Part shown: positions 22,101 to 30,970 of the stretch, in pieces
Numbering within the stretch: the first letter of the stretch is position 1
Layout: each line of letters begins with the position of its first letter
NCBI GenBank assembly: GCA_948567375.1
Contig: OX419762.1
Location: 57,951,034-58,015,033 of the forward strand
Source of the DNA: Lunularia cruciata
Lineage: Eukaryota > Streptophyta > Marchantiopsida > Lunulariales > Lunulariaceae
Direction of reading: 5' to 3'
DNA: 64,000 nt
Translations under genes and position numbers: made by a program
Notes under the pieces: generated by a model
Databases searched by the model: none
Told to the model about the DNA's origin: nothing
The model's input: the letters and a program-made list of their open reading frames with translations, nothing else

Positions 22101-22993
22101 CCAGAGGTATCAGGTCCGCTGCCCTGAGTACACTCTCTCCTATAGTGAGGTCCACCACAAGTCCAACAAGCAACACCACCACTCACTGGCTGCTGCTGAC
22201 CCAAAAATGAGGGTAAGGGTCTAACTCCACTAGGCCCTCCACTCGCTCCATAGGATCTGGGCTGTCCACCCTGTCCTCGAAAACCAACTGGGCGTGGTGC
22301 ACTCTGCTGCACTCTAGAAGAAGTCACAACCGTGGATGAGGTCTCCCTACCAAATCCAGATGTCACCACTCTCTCCTCCACCATGTTGAGCTCAATACGC
22401 TCAGCCAAACCAAAGACTACTGCCAAAGTGGGCGAAGTAGCCTGCAACAACGTAGCATCACGAACTCTACGTCGCAACTCCCTGTCTAGTATCCCATACC
22501 AAAACTGGACTGCCTGGGCCTCAGTAACTCCCTGAGTGAAACTGATCAGCCGCCTCATGCGAGTGTATGCCTCGCGTAGGCTCTCTCCAGCCTTCCGCTG
22601 GAACTCCTGCAAGCTCCTCAACTTGTTAGTCCGCACTCCCTGGTAGTTCTGCCTCAAACATAGGAAGAACTCAACCATGGGGTTAAACCCCGATACCACA
22701 CCACCTCCTGCAGCGGTACCTCCACTCGTAGTAGCACTATCTCTAGCTAGTGCACCTCCACTAGCTCCACCCACACTACTCGAGCTAGAACTCGTAGGTA
22801 CAGCCGATCTACTCCTGGCCACCGAGCCTGAAGTGATAGAGACATAGTGAGGAGACCAATACTGTCTCCATAACTCAATCTCCTCCAAATGAGCTCTCCT
22901 GAACTCATGGTAATCGTCCATCGGTGGACCCTCCAAGTGCTGAAACAACCCCTTCCATGCCATGAAGGGTATGAACAAAGTCGGGTTCCGCAT
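19127..22993 (-). CDS. Gag, protease and cytosine-5 DNA methyltransferase of A1 (1288 codons, open)
   Basis: Domain order by residue: Gag matrix/capsid-like region (about 1-230, with EFRRAHLEEIELWRQYW and LRSLQEFQRKAGESLREAY), and two zinc knuckles, CWTCGGPHYRREC (276-288) and CEHCHRFGHTSDRC (307-320). Then come a Gly/Arg-rich linker, a short coiled stretch, an aspartic protease with LLDSGAQP (Asp624), and a DNA methyltransferase (about 860-1180). The tail has three LLGxHP-type repeats (1216-1247). The frame continues upstream past TAG 22996-22994 to ATG 23107, and downstream past TAG 19129-19127 into RT. The gag and protease belong to a Ty3/gypsy element; placing a methyltransferase between protease and RT is most unusual. 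Family copy A2 shares the order. Confidence 0.93.
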   Translation of the reverse strand: MRNPTLFIPFMAWKGLFQHLEGPPMDDYHEFRRAHLEEIELWRQYWSPHYVSITSGSVARSRSAVPTSSSSSSVGGASGGALARDSATTSGGTAAGGGVVSGFNPMVEFFLCLRQNYQGVRTNKLRSLQEFQRKAGESLREAYTRMRRLISFTQGVTEAQAVQFWYGILDRELRRRVRDATLLQATSPTLAVVFGLAERIELNMVEERVVTSGFGRETSSTVVTSSRVQQSAPRPVGFRGQGGQPRSYGASGGPSGVRPLPSFLGQQQPVSGGVACWTCGGPHYRRECTQGSGPDTSGASQPAQRQCEHCHRFGHTSDRCFDLHPELRSGRAAMAGSRGAPVHGGRGGRGGGRGSTPSRGAVPALTSDTAMATRIEQLEQRLASMAIAHRRSDSGAEASTSYAGDRDALDFMCGVAQVDAFAAVTRSAVRAPEPRGASVELDPQRGEVGRQVRLPQSFTLSEALQTTSMVPRRPSAGVVGGDGVPASQPPATTQTESSMMLGAAQLIMRHPLFSASDMFTLGVDPAPVFRLAATLCESRDGAVPTTRAEVVGSGADLVEEHGIRSATNGLWQAASARLEELPARPAFERAWFTPGVVLLDNQRGIFRLVGPSGKVYTPQRVLLDSGAQPLMLGKAAVVGLELRKTDVERCLFQIQTSLGGGSTQYITRGELVVQVQPGHPTDSSVVRAQAIATIAESYDVLVGGAVLYPMGFSIDYWEETASYRPGWQSGEGRVCRLPVRFSSGSLGSLQSRTMAASVLAFSGAVTWPGDLLEGNAHVEDTPVPEEITRLWSTSGIVPSTLDVPLWSSEEALQQHADQLVQQAWSGAFVPSGDECEDEPPKAIALTPLDTTLIAWQYPVEGICLLELFGGINTGLAAVLQAGIRVQRYLYVERDETARQVSLHHVAHLAYRYPELLPMSAVRGYQKALPGDISLLGAHDLERHGPVHLVISGWPCQGHTRAGRGLGLQDPCSGVFWEMLRILRHLQVHQSVSPAYLLENVPLMGDSRTRVVASTHQVHSWMGPAVLLDAARVGSRAHRLRLWWTNLLPREVLQHSYDGIQRLDHILVDDILDAGRQSQTVVVADRSPMAVVNLVGQPRAAFPTLMSFPGSHAFREGGPGLVWDSQLQQLVEPNADERERAMGFRTGITAVPAVSEASRRQVLGQAMDLNCLTWIVSLGLAEQRRMRLIGITTQTLVSPVPIETIQAHAGGDGPSGHGILGTHPVATRESGLLGVHPGERGLLGLHPWSTWDAARGRMELAARVEGVFHTEVGTSSGREHDTIAPKGPV
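19454..20416 (-). other. Cytosine-5 DNA methyltransferase domain within the A1 polyprotein
   Basis: The motifs occur in canonical order. Motif I is LLELFGGINTG (residues 864-874), which binds S-adenosylmethionine. Motif IV is ISGWPCQGH with the catalytic Cys955 (codon 20131-20129). Motif VI is YLLENVP (Glu998). Motif VIII is SRAHRLRLWW (1034-1043). A target-recognition-like region contains ERERAMGF. Motif X is RRQVLGQAMDLN (1158-1169). The order is not permuted, so it is not a plant DRM. Spacing between motifs IV, VI and VIII and the SRAHR box resemble DNMT3-type enzymes more than DNMT1/MET1. There is no CXXC, BAH or chromodomain nearby. The motifs looked for are all intact, which suggests selection until recently. 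The expected reaction is transfer of methyl to C5 of cytosine; site preference cannot be read. Confidence 0.92.
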
Positions 22994-23107
22994 CTACTGC
23001 AGATCACACCAACTATCGAACTCCTGGATGAAGTCATCCAACTCAATGGTACCCACTGTACCAGAGTAACGCCTAGGGCCTTTGGAGGCCCCATAAATCT
23101 CGTCCAT
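22994..23107 (-). pseudogene. N-terminal Gag segment of A1, in frame with the long frame
   Basis: The first in-frame ATG is at 23107 (MDEIYGASKGPRR). It leads through TVGTIELDDFIQEFDSWCDLQ to TAG 22996-22994, after which the frame continues at 22993. A2 has the same residues and reads CAA at the matching codon (9349-9351), so the ancestral codon was probably CAG and A1 Gag began here or earlier. The frame is open further upstream to about 23383 (including PVREEIDSELEFDTG), so the true start is unsettled. Confidence 0.75.
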
Positions 23108-23399
23108 GTCCCACAACAACGGTGCGGACACACCAAGTGCACTCTCAACTAAATTAGCTCCTGTGTCAAACTCCAACTCAGAGTCAATCTCCTCCCTCAC
23201 TGGGACCTGAGATACAGGCTGATACCGAGCACCACTCCGAGTAAACCCACTGCGTACTGCAGGGCTAACTCCTCTGGAATCTCCAAAGAACTCCGTCGTG
23301 ACCACGTAACTGCAACAGCAAACCCGAACCACCAACTGCAACCGCAAGTGCCCCACCAAGTGCCAACACCAACTAGACACCACCCACTAATGTAACTCT

Positions 23400-24613
23400 A
23401 ACCGAGATAACTACACTAGGGGAAGGGCAACCTGTAACCTGCCATCATAACACGCACTCTCACGGTCTGCAGGTCATCACTTCCTGCCTCACCGGAGAGA
23501 AACAAAGGTAGTTTGACTGGTCATCACTCCAGCCTCACCACCGAGAGCACACCAGAGCACCAACGCTCAAAAGTCAAGGCACCTCACACAAACGTGGTGC
23601 ACAAACAAGAAGCAGAGAATGGAGGGGATCCAATCACAAGAAATCTAAACGAAAACCCTCCATCTCATAACACAATACGGGACTGACTCTGCTACCATTT
23701 AGCATTTGACATAAGAGTAGTTCGTATCTAAGTCCTAAGCTACTAGGATCACCAAGAATGGGATCAAACTGCCTCTCCTAGCCAAAGCTACATGTGTATA
23801 GATAACAGTGGCACAGTCACTATGACAACAAGTGAGGGTGGACCAGTTGGCTAGGGCACCAGTCTAGGAACAAGAGATCTAGGGGTCAAACCCTGTTGCG
23901 CACAATCTAGCAAGAAAGGCAGATTTTGCCAACCAATGACCAAGATCTACACTAAACTAGCTAGCCTCACGCCAGCAAGCTGGCTTGCTAGCCCTTCTGG
24001 CCCTTCTAGGCCTTCATAGCCTCTCATAGCCCACAGCCCTATGCCTCAAAGGCCTTTCTTGTTGCCACTTCGAACCCCCTCCAAAATTGGCGAAACTTCT
24101 CCAAATCTACGAAACTCCTCCAAACTAGCGAAACTTCTCCAAATCTGGCCAAACAGCGAAACTCCTCCAATTCTGGCCCAAAATCTGACGTAAATCTGAC
24201 GTAAAATCTGACGTAAACCCTAAAGATGGATGTCCGCCAAATCCCCCGCTAACTTTCCACTCGAGCCAAATTGACAAAACGGGTTTTTCCAAATCACAAT
24301 TTCATGAGAAGAGCTTTCTAACTCCACCTTCAATTTCACTTTTTGAGCCCAACTCGCAGCAAATTGGTCCTGCCTTCACCTCCTGAGCTCAAAATCACAA
24401 CACTGCTCGAAAATTGCTCCTTCTTTGCTCAAAATTTGGCCAGTGCTTCCGCACACCGTCCGCCTAACTGCCAAATTTGCATCAACTACACGAGCTTCTG
24501 CACACTAGGGAAACACAGAACCTGAATCGAGCTACCACGATCCACTGAGCTTGGAGATACCACCAATACTCAACGTTCCTGCACCCGATTTCCCCCTAAC
24601 TTCACTTCTCTGA
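23400..24613 (-). other. Untranslated leader of A1
   Basis: Between the LTR and gag lies about 1.2 kb without a credible coding frame. The part near gag (23230-23510) is shared with A2. The rest contains short direct repeats of gaaacttctccaaa and tctgacgtaaa types (24070-24220) and a tRNA-like patch at 23841-23893. Its minus strand has tggtagcagagt at 23697-23686, two mismatches from the initiator-Met primer site. No clean primer site follows the LTR end at 24613, where only ATCAGAG is seen. Confidence 0.55.
23841..23893 (+). repeat. tRNA-like, possibly SINE-derived patch
   Basis: The plus strand has an A-box-like run, gaccagttggctagggcacc (23841-23860), and a B-box-like gggtcaaaccc (23883-23893) at tRNA-like spacing. 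No acceptor stem or anticodon loop closes, so it is not a tRNA gene. It may be a fragment of a tRNA-derived SINE. Confidence 0.35.
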
Positions 24614-24934
24614 TGTAATCAGATTGCTTAACATTCTCAACTCAACTCAACTCAGATCAGTACTTGATCTGTCACTCTATAAATTGCCAACAACTGGGCA
24701 CTAATTACAGTCAAGCCACACCCACTCAAGCATAGAGAATCCAGGTGACGCTCGCCGGCCTCTATCCACCATAGCCAGGAACTCGAAGGCTCAACATCAG
24801 AGAAGTCAGTACCCCGAACACGAAATCTAACCGTCGGAAAGTAGTCCCTGAGAAACAGCTAGAATAACTCTAACTACCATCACTGGAACTCTAGTGTCCG
24901 AGCATCTAGATGCGGAACTACAAATGGCATGACA
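24614..24934 (-). repeat. Partial 5' LTR of A1 (lacks its first ~108 bp)
   Basis: Matches 15419-15736 over 318 bp with seven transitions by my count. It abuts the C1 flank at 24935 through TGTC on the minus strand. The missing LTR start is found at the opposite end of the element (15311-15418). Confidence 0.82.
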
Positions 24935-26098
24935 ACACCGCCATGTAGGCCTCATATCGCCTATCACCTCATGAGTTGGAGGAGTGCAAGAATCAAATTG
25001 AAGATATGCTGTAGAAAGGGTTCATCCAACCAAGTGTATCACCATATGGGGCTCCGGTCTTGTTTGTGAAGAAGAAAGATGGTACAATGCGCATGTGCAT
25101 TGACTATTGGGGTCTCAATCAACAAACAGTGAAGAACAAATACCCCTTACCTTGCATGAATGATCTATTCGATCAACTCAATGGAGCAAAACATTTCACC
25201 AAACTAGATTTGCGGAGCGGTTACAATCAAATCCAAATTGCAATGGAGGATGTGTACAAGACTGCCTTTCAAACCAAGTATTGCCACTTTGAGTATCTTG
25301 TGATGCCTTTTGGTCTCACCAACGCACCTGCCACTTTCATGAGTCTAATGAATGACATATTTCATCCATATTTGGACGAAATATGTCTGTCATCGTCTTC
25401 CTAGATGACATCTTAGTATACAGTAGCACAATGACGGAACACAAACAACATCTACAAGAAGTCCTCCAAATTCTAAGACAGAATCGATTGTATGCCAAAA
25501 TCTCAAAGTGTGAGTTTGGCATGTTTGAAATAGACTACTCGGGGCATAGAGTAAGTGCAGAGGGTATTCAAGTATTGACAAATAAAATAGAGGTCATTCA
25601 AAAGTGGAGTGCCCCAGATGATCAGACTCAACTCAAGAGCTTCTTGGGTTTGATGGGATTCTATCGTCAATTTGTCAAGGACTTCTCCAAGGTTGCACAG
25701 CCTTTAACAACACTGCTTGGCAAGTGGACATGGGGAACCGCATAAGAGTTGGCCTTTCAAGAATTGAAAGCCGCCTTGCTACATGCACCAATCTTGAAGT
25801 AGTATGACCCACAACGTCCAATCAAGTTGGCTATAGATGCATCAAGCATAGCAATCAAAGCAGTCCTACAACAAGAGTGACATGACGGATGGCATCCCAT
25901 TGCATATTTCTCTCAAAAGTTGTTACCGGTAGAGTGCAACTACCACACCACAGAACGAGAAGAGTTGGCCATAGTCCTGGCAACCAAGCATTGGAAGCAC
26001 TTTCTGGGCAAGAAGGCATTTGTGGTAGAGATAGACCACAAACCTCTTGTCTACCTTGAGACACAGAAGGATCTATCTCGTCGCCAGATTCGATGGGC
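24935..26098 (+). pseudogene. RT and RNase H of C1
   Basis: RT resumes after A1 with [26 protein letters not shown] (about 25030-25110), [26 protein letters not shown] and [13 protein letters not shown] one-base insertion near 25385 shifts the frame just before [10 protein letters not shown], the catalytic YxDD-type box (about 25398). The connection GLMGFYRQFVKDFSKVAQPL follows. RNase H includes LAIDASSIAI, TEREELAIVLATKHW and VEIDHKPLVYL. Stops occur near 25743, 25801 and 25878. The frame is cut at 26098 by LTR D1, inside SRRQIRW. Confidence 0.87.
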
Positions 26099-26790
26099 TG
26101 TAACACCCATTTGTGCATGTGTGTGGTATTGTGATATTTAGCTTGGTATTACAAGTACTTAAGAGATATTATTTATATAGAGATAAAGGATGGTTCTATA
26201 TTAGTCATGGTTAGCTAAAGTTAGTCATAGCTAAGATAGATGGGACCTTACTTTAGAGGAAGTAGAAAAGATGAGCACCACTATTTTGGATTTTAGTGTG
26301 TTGACTTGGTATTATTCCTAGGTGTTTGGCTTTGGGGAAAGAGTTGAGAACTCTTGGGCCCGCAAGCCTTTTTGTTTTGGATTCTTCTTTAGTCCAAGGA
26401 TAGCCCATGTGAAGGAATCCTTGCTTTAGTGGTTGGGTCAAGATAAGACCACATGCTTAGGGGAATATGCCCATGTGAATGGATATTCCTTTCTACTTTT
26501 TGACTTTACTTGACTTTTAGTCTAGTAACTTGAGTTACTACGGTAATTAGTAACTTTGGTACGTAACTATTTCACAAGTATATAAACAAGGAGTGAGGAG
26601 GTACTCATCATCCTTTCATTTGCAACTATCTCTCTCTCATTGAGTTCTCTAGTGAGCAATGTCTTGAGTCTTGGAGTGTTAGCCTTGGAGGAGTATGATG
26701 GAGTTGGGGTTCCTTGCCTTCTTAGTCCATGGTGTGCTACCATAATAGCCATCAGAGGTTCATCCTGAGTGAGAGACAGGCCGGCTCACA
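26099..26790 (+). mobile_element. Solo LTR D1 inserted in C1 RNase H
   Basis: 692 bp from TGTAACACCC to GGCTCACA, flanked by GGGC at 26095-26098 and 26791-26794. Removing it restores the C1 sequence ggcagagtagcgac. A TATATAAA box at 26579-26586 sets the orientation. A second LTR of this family is D2 (49749-54210). Confidence 0.88.
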
Positions 26791-27833
26791 GGGCAGAGTA
26801 GCGACAATGCTTCAATATGACAATCACCCACGTTGAAGGTAATAACCAACTTGCAGATACATTCACCCGCATGCCAATGGTAAACAATTTAGTGGCAGAG
26901 GCTCAGATTAACCCTAAATTTTGGTTGGAGATTCTGGCGGCTACAAAAACTGATCCACAGATTGTAGAAGGGCAATCATCCGAAGGCGTCACCAGCACCC
27001 AAGGACTCACCTTTTGTGATGGCAGATTATGGATTCCAAATGTCCCAGAATTGCGCACCACCATTCTAGCAGAATGTCATGATTTGGCCATTGCAGGTCA
27101 TGTTGGAGTGGACAAGACCTTGGATGCAGTCCAACACCATTACTATTGGCCCAAGATGAGCAACGATGTGATGGACTACGTTTGCATTTGCTTACTTTGT
27201 CAATAGAACAAAGCTTCTAATCAAGCTCATGTAGGGCTTCTGCAACCTCTCCCTACTCCTACACAACGTTGGGAACAGGTGTGTATAGATCTCGTCTGTG
27301 AATTTACCCAAGACCACATCAGGATTTGACTCCATTGTGGTCTTTGTGGACTGGCTCAGCAAAATGATTCATGTATGCCCTACCACCAAGGAGGTGACCG
27401 CTCCCCAACTTGCTCAATTATACTTAGATGCAGTCTTCTCTCACCATGGCTTGTCTCAAGTACTCATCACCGATAGGGGTACTCAAATTTTTTTTTTTTG
27501 GCCCACCTTCTTTGGTTCCTTCAACACCAAGTTGGCCATGTCCACAGCTTTCCACCCACAAACAGATGGGCAAACTGAGTGGGCTAATTGCACTATTGAA
27601 GACATGTTACGCGACTTCACCTTAGAAGAGCAAGAGAGGTGGGACACCCTACTCTCGTTGGTGGAATTTGCGTACAACAATTCAGTGAATGCATCCACCC
27701 AAGTCACTTTGTTCTTCCTCATGTATGGTGAGCATCCCTTCACACCTTCCAGCTTGATGAAGATCCATCCGGTGGCTACCAAGGTCAATGCAGTCAACAC
27801 ATTTGTTTCTAGAATCCAACAAGGAGTGGAGAA
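26791..27833 (+). pseudogene. End of RNase H and integrase of C1
   Basis: HVEGNNQLADTFTRMP closes RNase H. Integrase begins with ECHDLAIAGHVGVDKTLDAVQHHYYWPKM and CICLLCQ (about 27070-27206), the zinc-binding HHCC region, ending at a TAG. The core has WEQVCIDLVCE, VFVDWLSKMIHV, VLITDRGTQ and FHPQTDGQTEW, so Asp, Asp and Glu are present, although a frameshift falls near 27300. VEFAYNNSVNAS and LMYGEHPF follow. E1 is inserted at 27834, with the target duplication GAGAA. The integrase resumes at 31651. Confidence 0.87.
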
Positions 27834-28293
27834 TGTGGTACCCACATCTTTTGTTTTTGTTTTTTGAAATGGAGAAGAAGAAGTGTATAGAGAAGTTGGA
27901 TTGTGCTTGTATGACCAAAGAAGGCAAAGAAAAGAGTCTTCTGGACAAAACCTGAGGTAGCATGGCTTTGGGTCATAAGGCAAAGTACTCGGACTGGCCC
28001 TGTCAGCATGAACCCGAAGTCTACTTTGGGCTGAGACATGAAGAAGAAGCCAAAGCCAAAGACGGAGAGAGAGAGAGAGAGACTTCGTAGCGGGTAGCGC
28101 GAGTGAATCCAAAGAACTTGTAACAAACTTCTTCGGAGTCGGCGTAATCAAGAAAGTATGAGGGAAGAAAGTAATGACCTTGGGATCAAGAACTTCTTGA
28201 TAATGACAGGCAACAACTTCACCGAATCAGAAATTTGAGAGGAGTAGTGACTGAAGAGTGACTGATTAGCACAGGACTATAAAATTACAAGTT

Positions 28294-29859
28294 GTGCAAG
28301 AAGAAGGAGCTATGTCCAGATGCTACCCAGTGCCTATTCAGAGTCGACCCAAAGTAATACAAATCGCAAATCCGCAAGAAGAGGAGTGTGTTAGGATTTT
28401 GGGGATGATCTTCCACAAGAGAAAAGTGAGGAAGCACACAATGGCACCAAAAGTGAGCAAACAAAGTGCAGTGAGTGGGCTTGCTATTCGTCAATTAGAT
28501 GTAATAGTACGGATCAAAGTCTTGACGAGACTTCGTATCACGTTCCTGGCCTGGAACTTGAGTTTCAGTTTTCCAAGTTTCATGGTAGAAATTTCAGCCA
28601 ATAATTGCAAAGATGGGCCAAAGCATGAGGGAAAAAAGGGAATCCCGCTTGATGGACAGAGGCGGATTGGAGAGTAGTGTTGGGAAGGGAAGCCGGAGAG
28701 GTAGGAGGTACCACCTTCTATCTAAAGTGTGAAGCTTCAGAAGAAATTGCCGAAGTGAGGAAGTCGTTCAATCAACCCCGTACGAAGAATAAATATAAGG
28801 TGGATAGCTATAGAGATCCTGAGAAGAGAGGAATTGTAAGCACGATGATGGCCATGTTCAAGCCCGAGCAAACCACCTATGTTACTATGCAATAGGCGGT
28901 GTTCTTTCACCAAATGTTTGCAGGAGAGGCAATAGATTGGGCGAAATGCCTGCATCAGAGAGTGGGGCAGATGATTTCCGGGTGGAGAATGGATATGACA
29001 CCACACTACTTTGTGCCATTTGCAGCGCATCTTTACTTTGGGTTAAGCCTACTAACTTTGGAAGAGCAAAGTCAAATGAGGTCGCACTCTCATCCAGATT
29101 TGTGCAAGGAAGCCGATACAAATGAGCAATATTATATGGAGAGAGTAAGAGAGGAGGATCAGTACTACAAAGAGAGTAGGAGAGAAAAGATCATAGCAAT
29201 TTTGACCTCCCGAGGGCGAGGAAGCAAACCAAGCCTGAGAGTCGGGTTGTGGCTGCACTACCTCAAAAAGTTCCAAGGCTTAACTCAATGGCGGTGATGG
29301 TGAAGTCAAAGGAAGTCATGTAGGAGGAAGAAGAAGAACTGGAAGGAGAAATTGGATCAAAGGGAGGAGTGTCAGGTGAAGAAGATGAGTTTACGCTACA
29401 AAGCAAAGAATCAAGTAGCGGCAGCGAAGGCAAGGCGGAAGTTTAGCAAGTGGTACAGCCAATGGAAGATGTCGGAAAGCCAAGCCTTGAGGTTTCTATG
29501 CTAGAACGGTGTGGTAAGAGAGAAGAAGAAATCAAAGTGCAACCACAAGCTGCCAAGTGGGAGAAGATCCTGAGCGTATCGGCAGTGGGGCCCAGTAACC
29601 TTACTCAAAAGGAGGGGGAGAGTTCTGAGGAGGAAACTTTGAAAGAACAAAGATCTCGACTTTGGAGTAAGGTACCAAGTATAGAAGAGACGGAACCCGA
29701 AGTCCAAGCCAAGGATGCAAGGAGCAAAGGAGTGGACTATTTGTCCAGAGTAGTATGCCCGTTGTTGGCGATGTTGCAGGAGAAGAAGTTGGAGATGATA
29801 AGTACCAAGCTTGATGTACCCGATGAGTTAGCGGTAGAAAAACCAGAAGTGCCGAAACT
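28294..29859 (+). pseudogene. N-terminal and acidic regions of the family E protein (E1 copy, frameshifted)
   Basis: It aligns with the better copies in E2 (51774-53276) and E3 (62723-63370). Parts seen are IRQLDVIVRIKVLTRLRITFLAWN (about 28485-28560), a stop/frameshift at about 28675, then KNKYKVDSYRDPEKRGIVS and AVFFHQMFAGEAIDWAKCL. After further frame changes, an acidic stretch holds SSEEETLKEQRS and DYLSRVVCPLLAML. No domain is recognised with certainty. The VFFH...GExINW...PPHY pattern faintly recalls plant transposon-associated globular domains. Function unknown. Confidence 0.7.
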
Positions 29860-30846
29860 TTGTTGTTGCGAAGTAAGCTGACAAGAGTGGAGATGGAAGT
29901 CAAACAACTTTGGGTTGAGGAGGTTCTTCAGAGTAAGCACTTTGAGGTGACAAGGGAAGAGCTAGTCAAGAGTCGTGAGGAAGTGAAGGAGATGACTGCA
30001 ATGACTGCGGGATTGGAAGGAGAAATTACAACGGTACATGTTGAACTAATACATTCCAAGGCAATTGCTGTTGTGATGGAACAAGAGTTGGAGAGTCTTA
30101 AGAAGAGGGCAGCGGAGAAAGATCAGGCCTGGCAACGAGAGTTGATGGAGCGTAGTAGAGAAGAAGATTGTTTGAGAGGGTTGGTGCGCAAGGTTGAGGA
30201 ACAACTTGTTGTACATCAAATGGAGAAGGAAGAATTGAAAGCTGAGTTTGAAGATGAGCTTCAAATGTATCAAAGTGAATTGGAAGAAGAGAGGAAGAAG
30301 GAAAAGTGTATGGTGATGGAAGAAACTAGCAAAGTGGAAGGCGTCGTTAACAAAATTAAGGCCATGTTGAGTACAGTGGTGGAGTGTAAACTCAAAGAAG
30401 CAAGGCTGCACGAGTTGAAGTTGCTAGTGGAAGAAACACGTAAGAGAAAGGTGAAGAACACCGAGTTAAATAATTTGTTAATCGGGCTGCAAGATCGTGT
30501 AGATAGGAAGATGTTAGAAGTGGGAGACAATGTGTGTCTGAGATTAGACCTGATTAGAACAGAGTTAGCTAAACTTTGTAGTGAGGTAGAAGAAGTACAA
30601 AGACCCAAAGTAAGAGAAGTAGGAGTGCAGGTGTCTTCGGATTTGCCATTGGAGACATTAGAGCAGAGTGGGTCGGGAGATAAGGAGTTAGATAGATTAC
30701 CCACTAGTGGAATTTCAGATCAGGAAAAAGAATTGTTAGATTTGGTAGAGGAATTAGGAGTTGTGAGACCCGAGGATAGAGTAGTAGTGAGTGAAGTTAC
30801 TTCGGGTTTGAAAGCCGATGATGAGGTAGACATCAGATCAGATTAG
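29860..30846 (+). CDS. Coiled-coil C-terminal part of the family E protein (328 codons open)
   Basis: An open run rich in Glu, Lys, Leu and Arg, with heptad-like spacing from about residue 1 to 200 (for example MEQELESLKKRAAEKDQAW, LVEETRKRKVKN). A conserved acidic tail follows: VQVSSDLPLETLEQSGSGDK and ISDQEKELLDLVEE. The tail recurs in E4 (37190-37440) and E2 (50806-50900). It joins the upstream part through a frameshift at about 29860, which E2 lacks, so the break is local to this copy. A coiled coil suggests oligomerisation. The Met at 29860 is probably internal rather than a start. Confidence 0.72.
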   Translation: MLLRSKLTRVEMEVKQLWVEEVLQSKHFEVTREELVKSREEVKEMTAMTAGLEGEITTVHVELIHSKAIAVVMEQELESLKKRAAEKDQAWQRELMERSREEDCLRGLVRKVEEQLVVHQMEKEELKAEFEDELQMYQSELEEERKKEKCMVMEETSKVEGVVNKIKAMLSTVVECKLKEARLHELKLLVEETRKRKVKNTELNNLLIGLQDRVDRKMLEVGDNVCLRLDLIRTELAKLCSEVEEVQRPKVREVGVQVSSDLPLETLEQSGSGDKELDRLPTSGISDQEKELLDLVEELGVVRPEDRVVVSEVTSGLKADDEVDIRSD

Positions 30847-30962
30847 AAACAGATTTGAGATTTGAAGAAGTAGATATGAAGAGGTGCATTGTCATGTCGG
30901 ATCTACAAGTTTGTAGAGTTGTTAGGAAATGGTATTTTTGTTAGAACTGTCGATTGCTTCAG

Positions 30963-30970
30963 TATTTAAG
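30963..30970 (+). promoter_or_regulatory. TATA-like box in E1
   Basis: TATTTAAG, preceded by a run shared with E4 (ctgtcgattgcttcactatttaag form) and, less exactly, E2. It lies after the coding region and about 680 bp before the element end, the place of the U3/R border if the unit is an LTR. Confidence 0.5.

Larger units (their letters stand above)
15311..24934 (-). mobile_element. Element A1: Ty3/gypsy retrotransposon with DNA methyltransferase and PHD finger
   Basis: A1 is inserted in C1 between protease and RT, in opposite orientation. Joining 15310 to 24935 restores the C1 reading (compare C2 near 33690). Read on the minus strand, it has part of an LTR (24934-24614), a leader, one long coding frame (23107-16013), a polypurine tract (15860-15846), a full LTR (15845-15419) and the start of another LTR (15418-15311). 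The two copies of the 318-bp LTR segment differ at 7 sites by my count, all transitions. A1 is visibly richer in G+C than its surroundings. Seven in-frame stops show that it is no longer active. Confidence 0.9.

Noticed and set aside
16037-22996. TAG used as a sense codon in A1
   Set aside because: Four TAGs in one frame are suggestive, but at least one is CAA in A2, consistent with decay of CAG. Plant nuclear genes do not reassign TAG.
23841-23893. tRNA gene
   Set aside because: A- and B-box-like runs exist, but no acceptor stem, anticodon arm or terminator can be folded around them.
23686-24934. A1 LTR of about 1.25 kb ending at the primer-like site 23697-23686
   Set aside because: The left LTR lacks any match to 23700-24613, and TG...CA ends fit a 425-bp LTR. 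The primer-like site has two mismatches. Kept only as an alternative.
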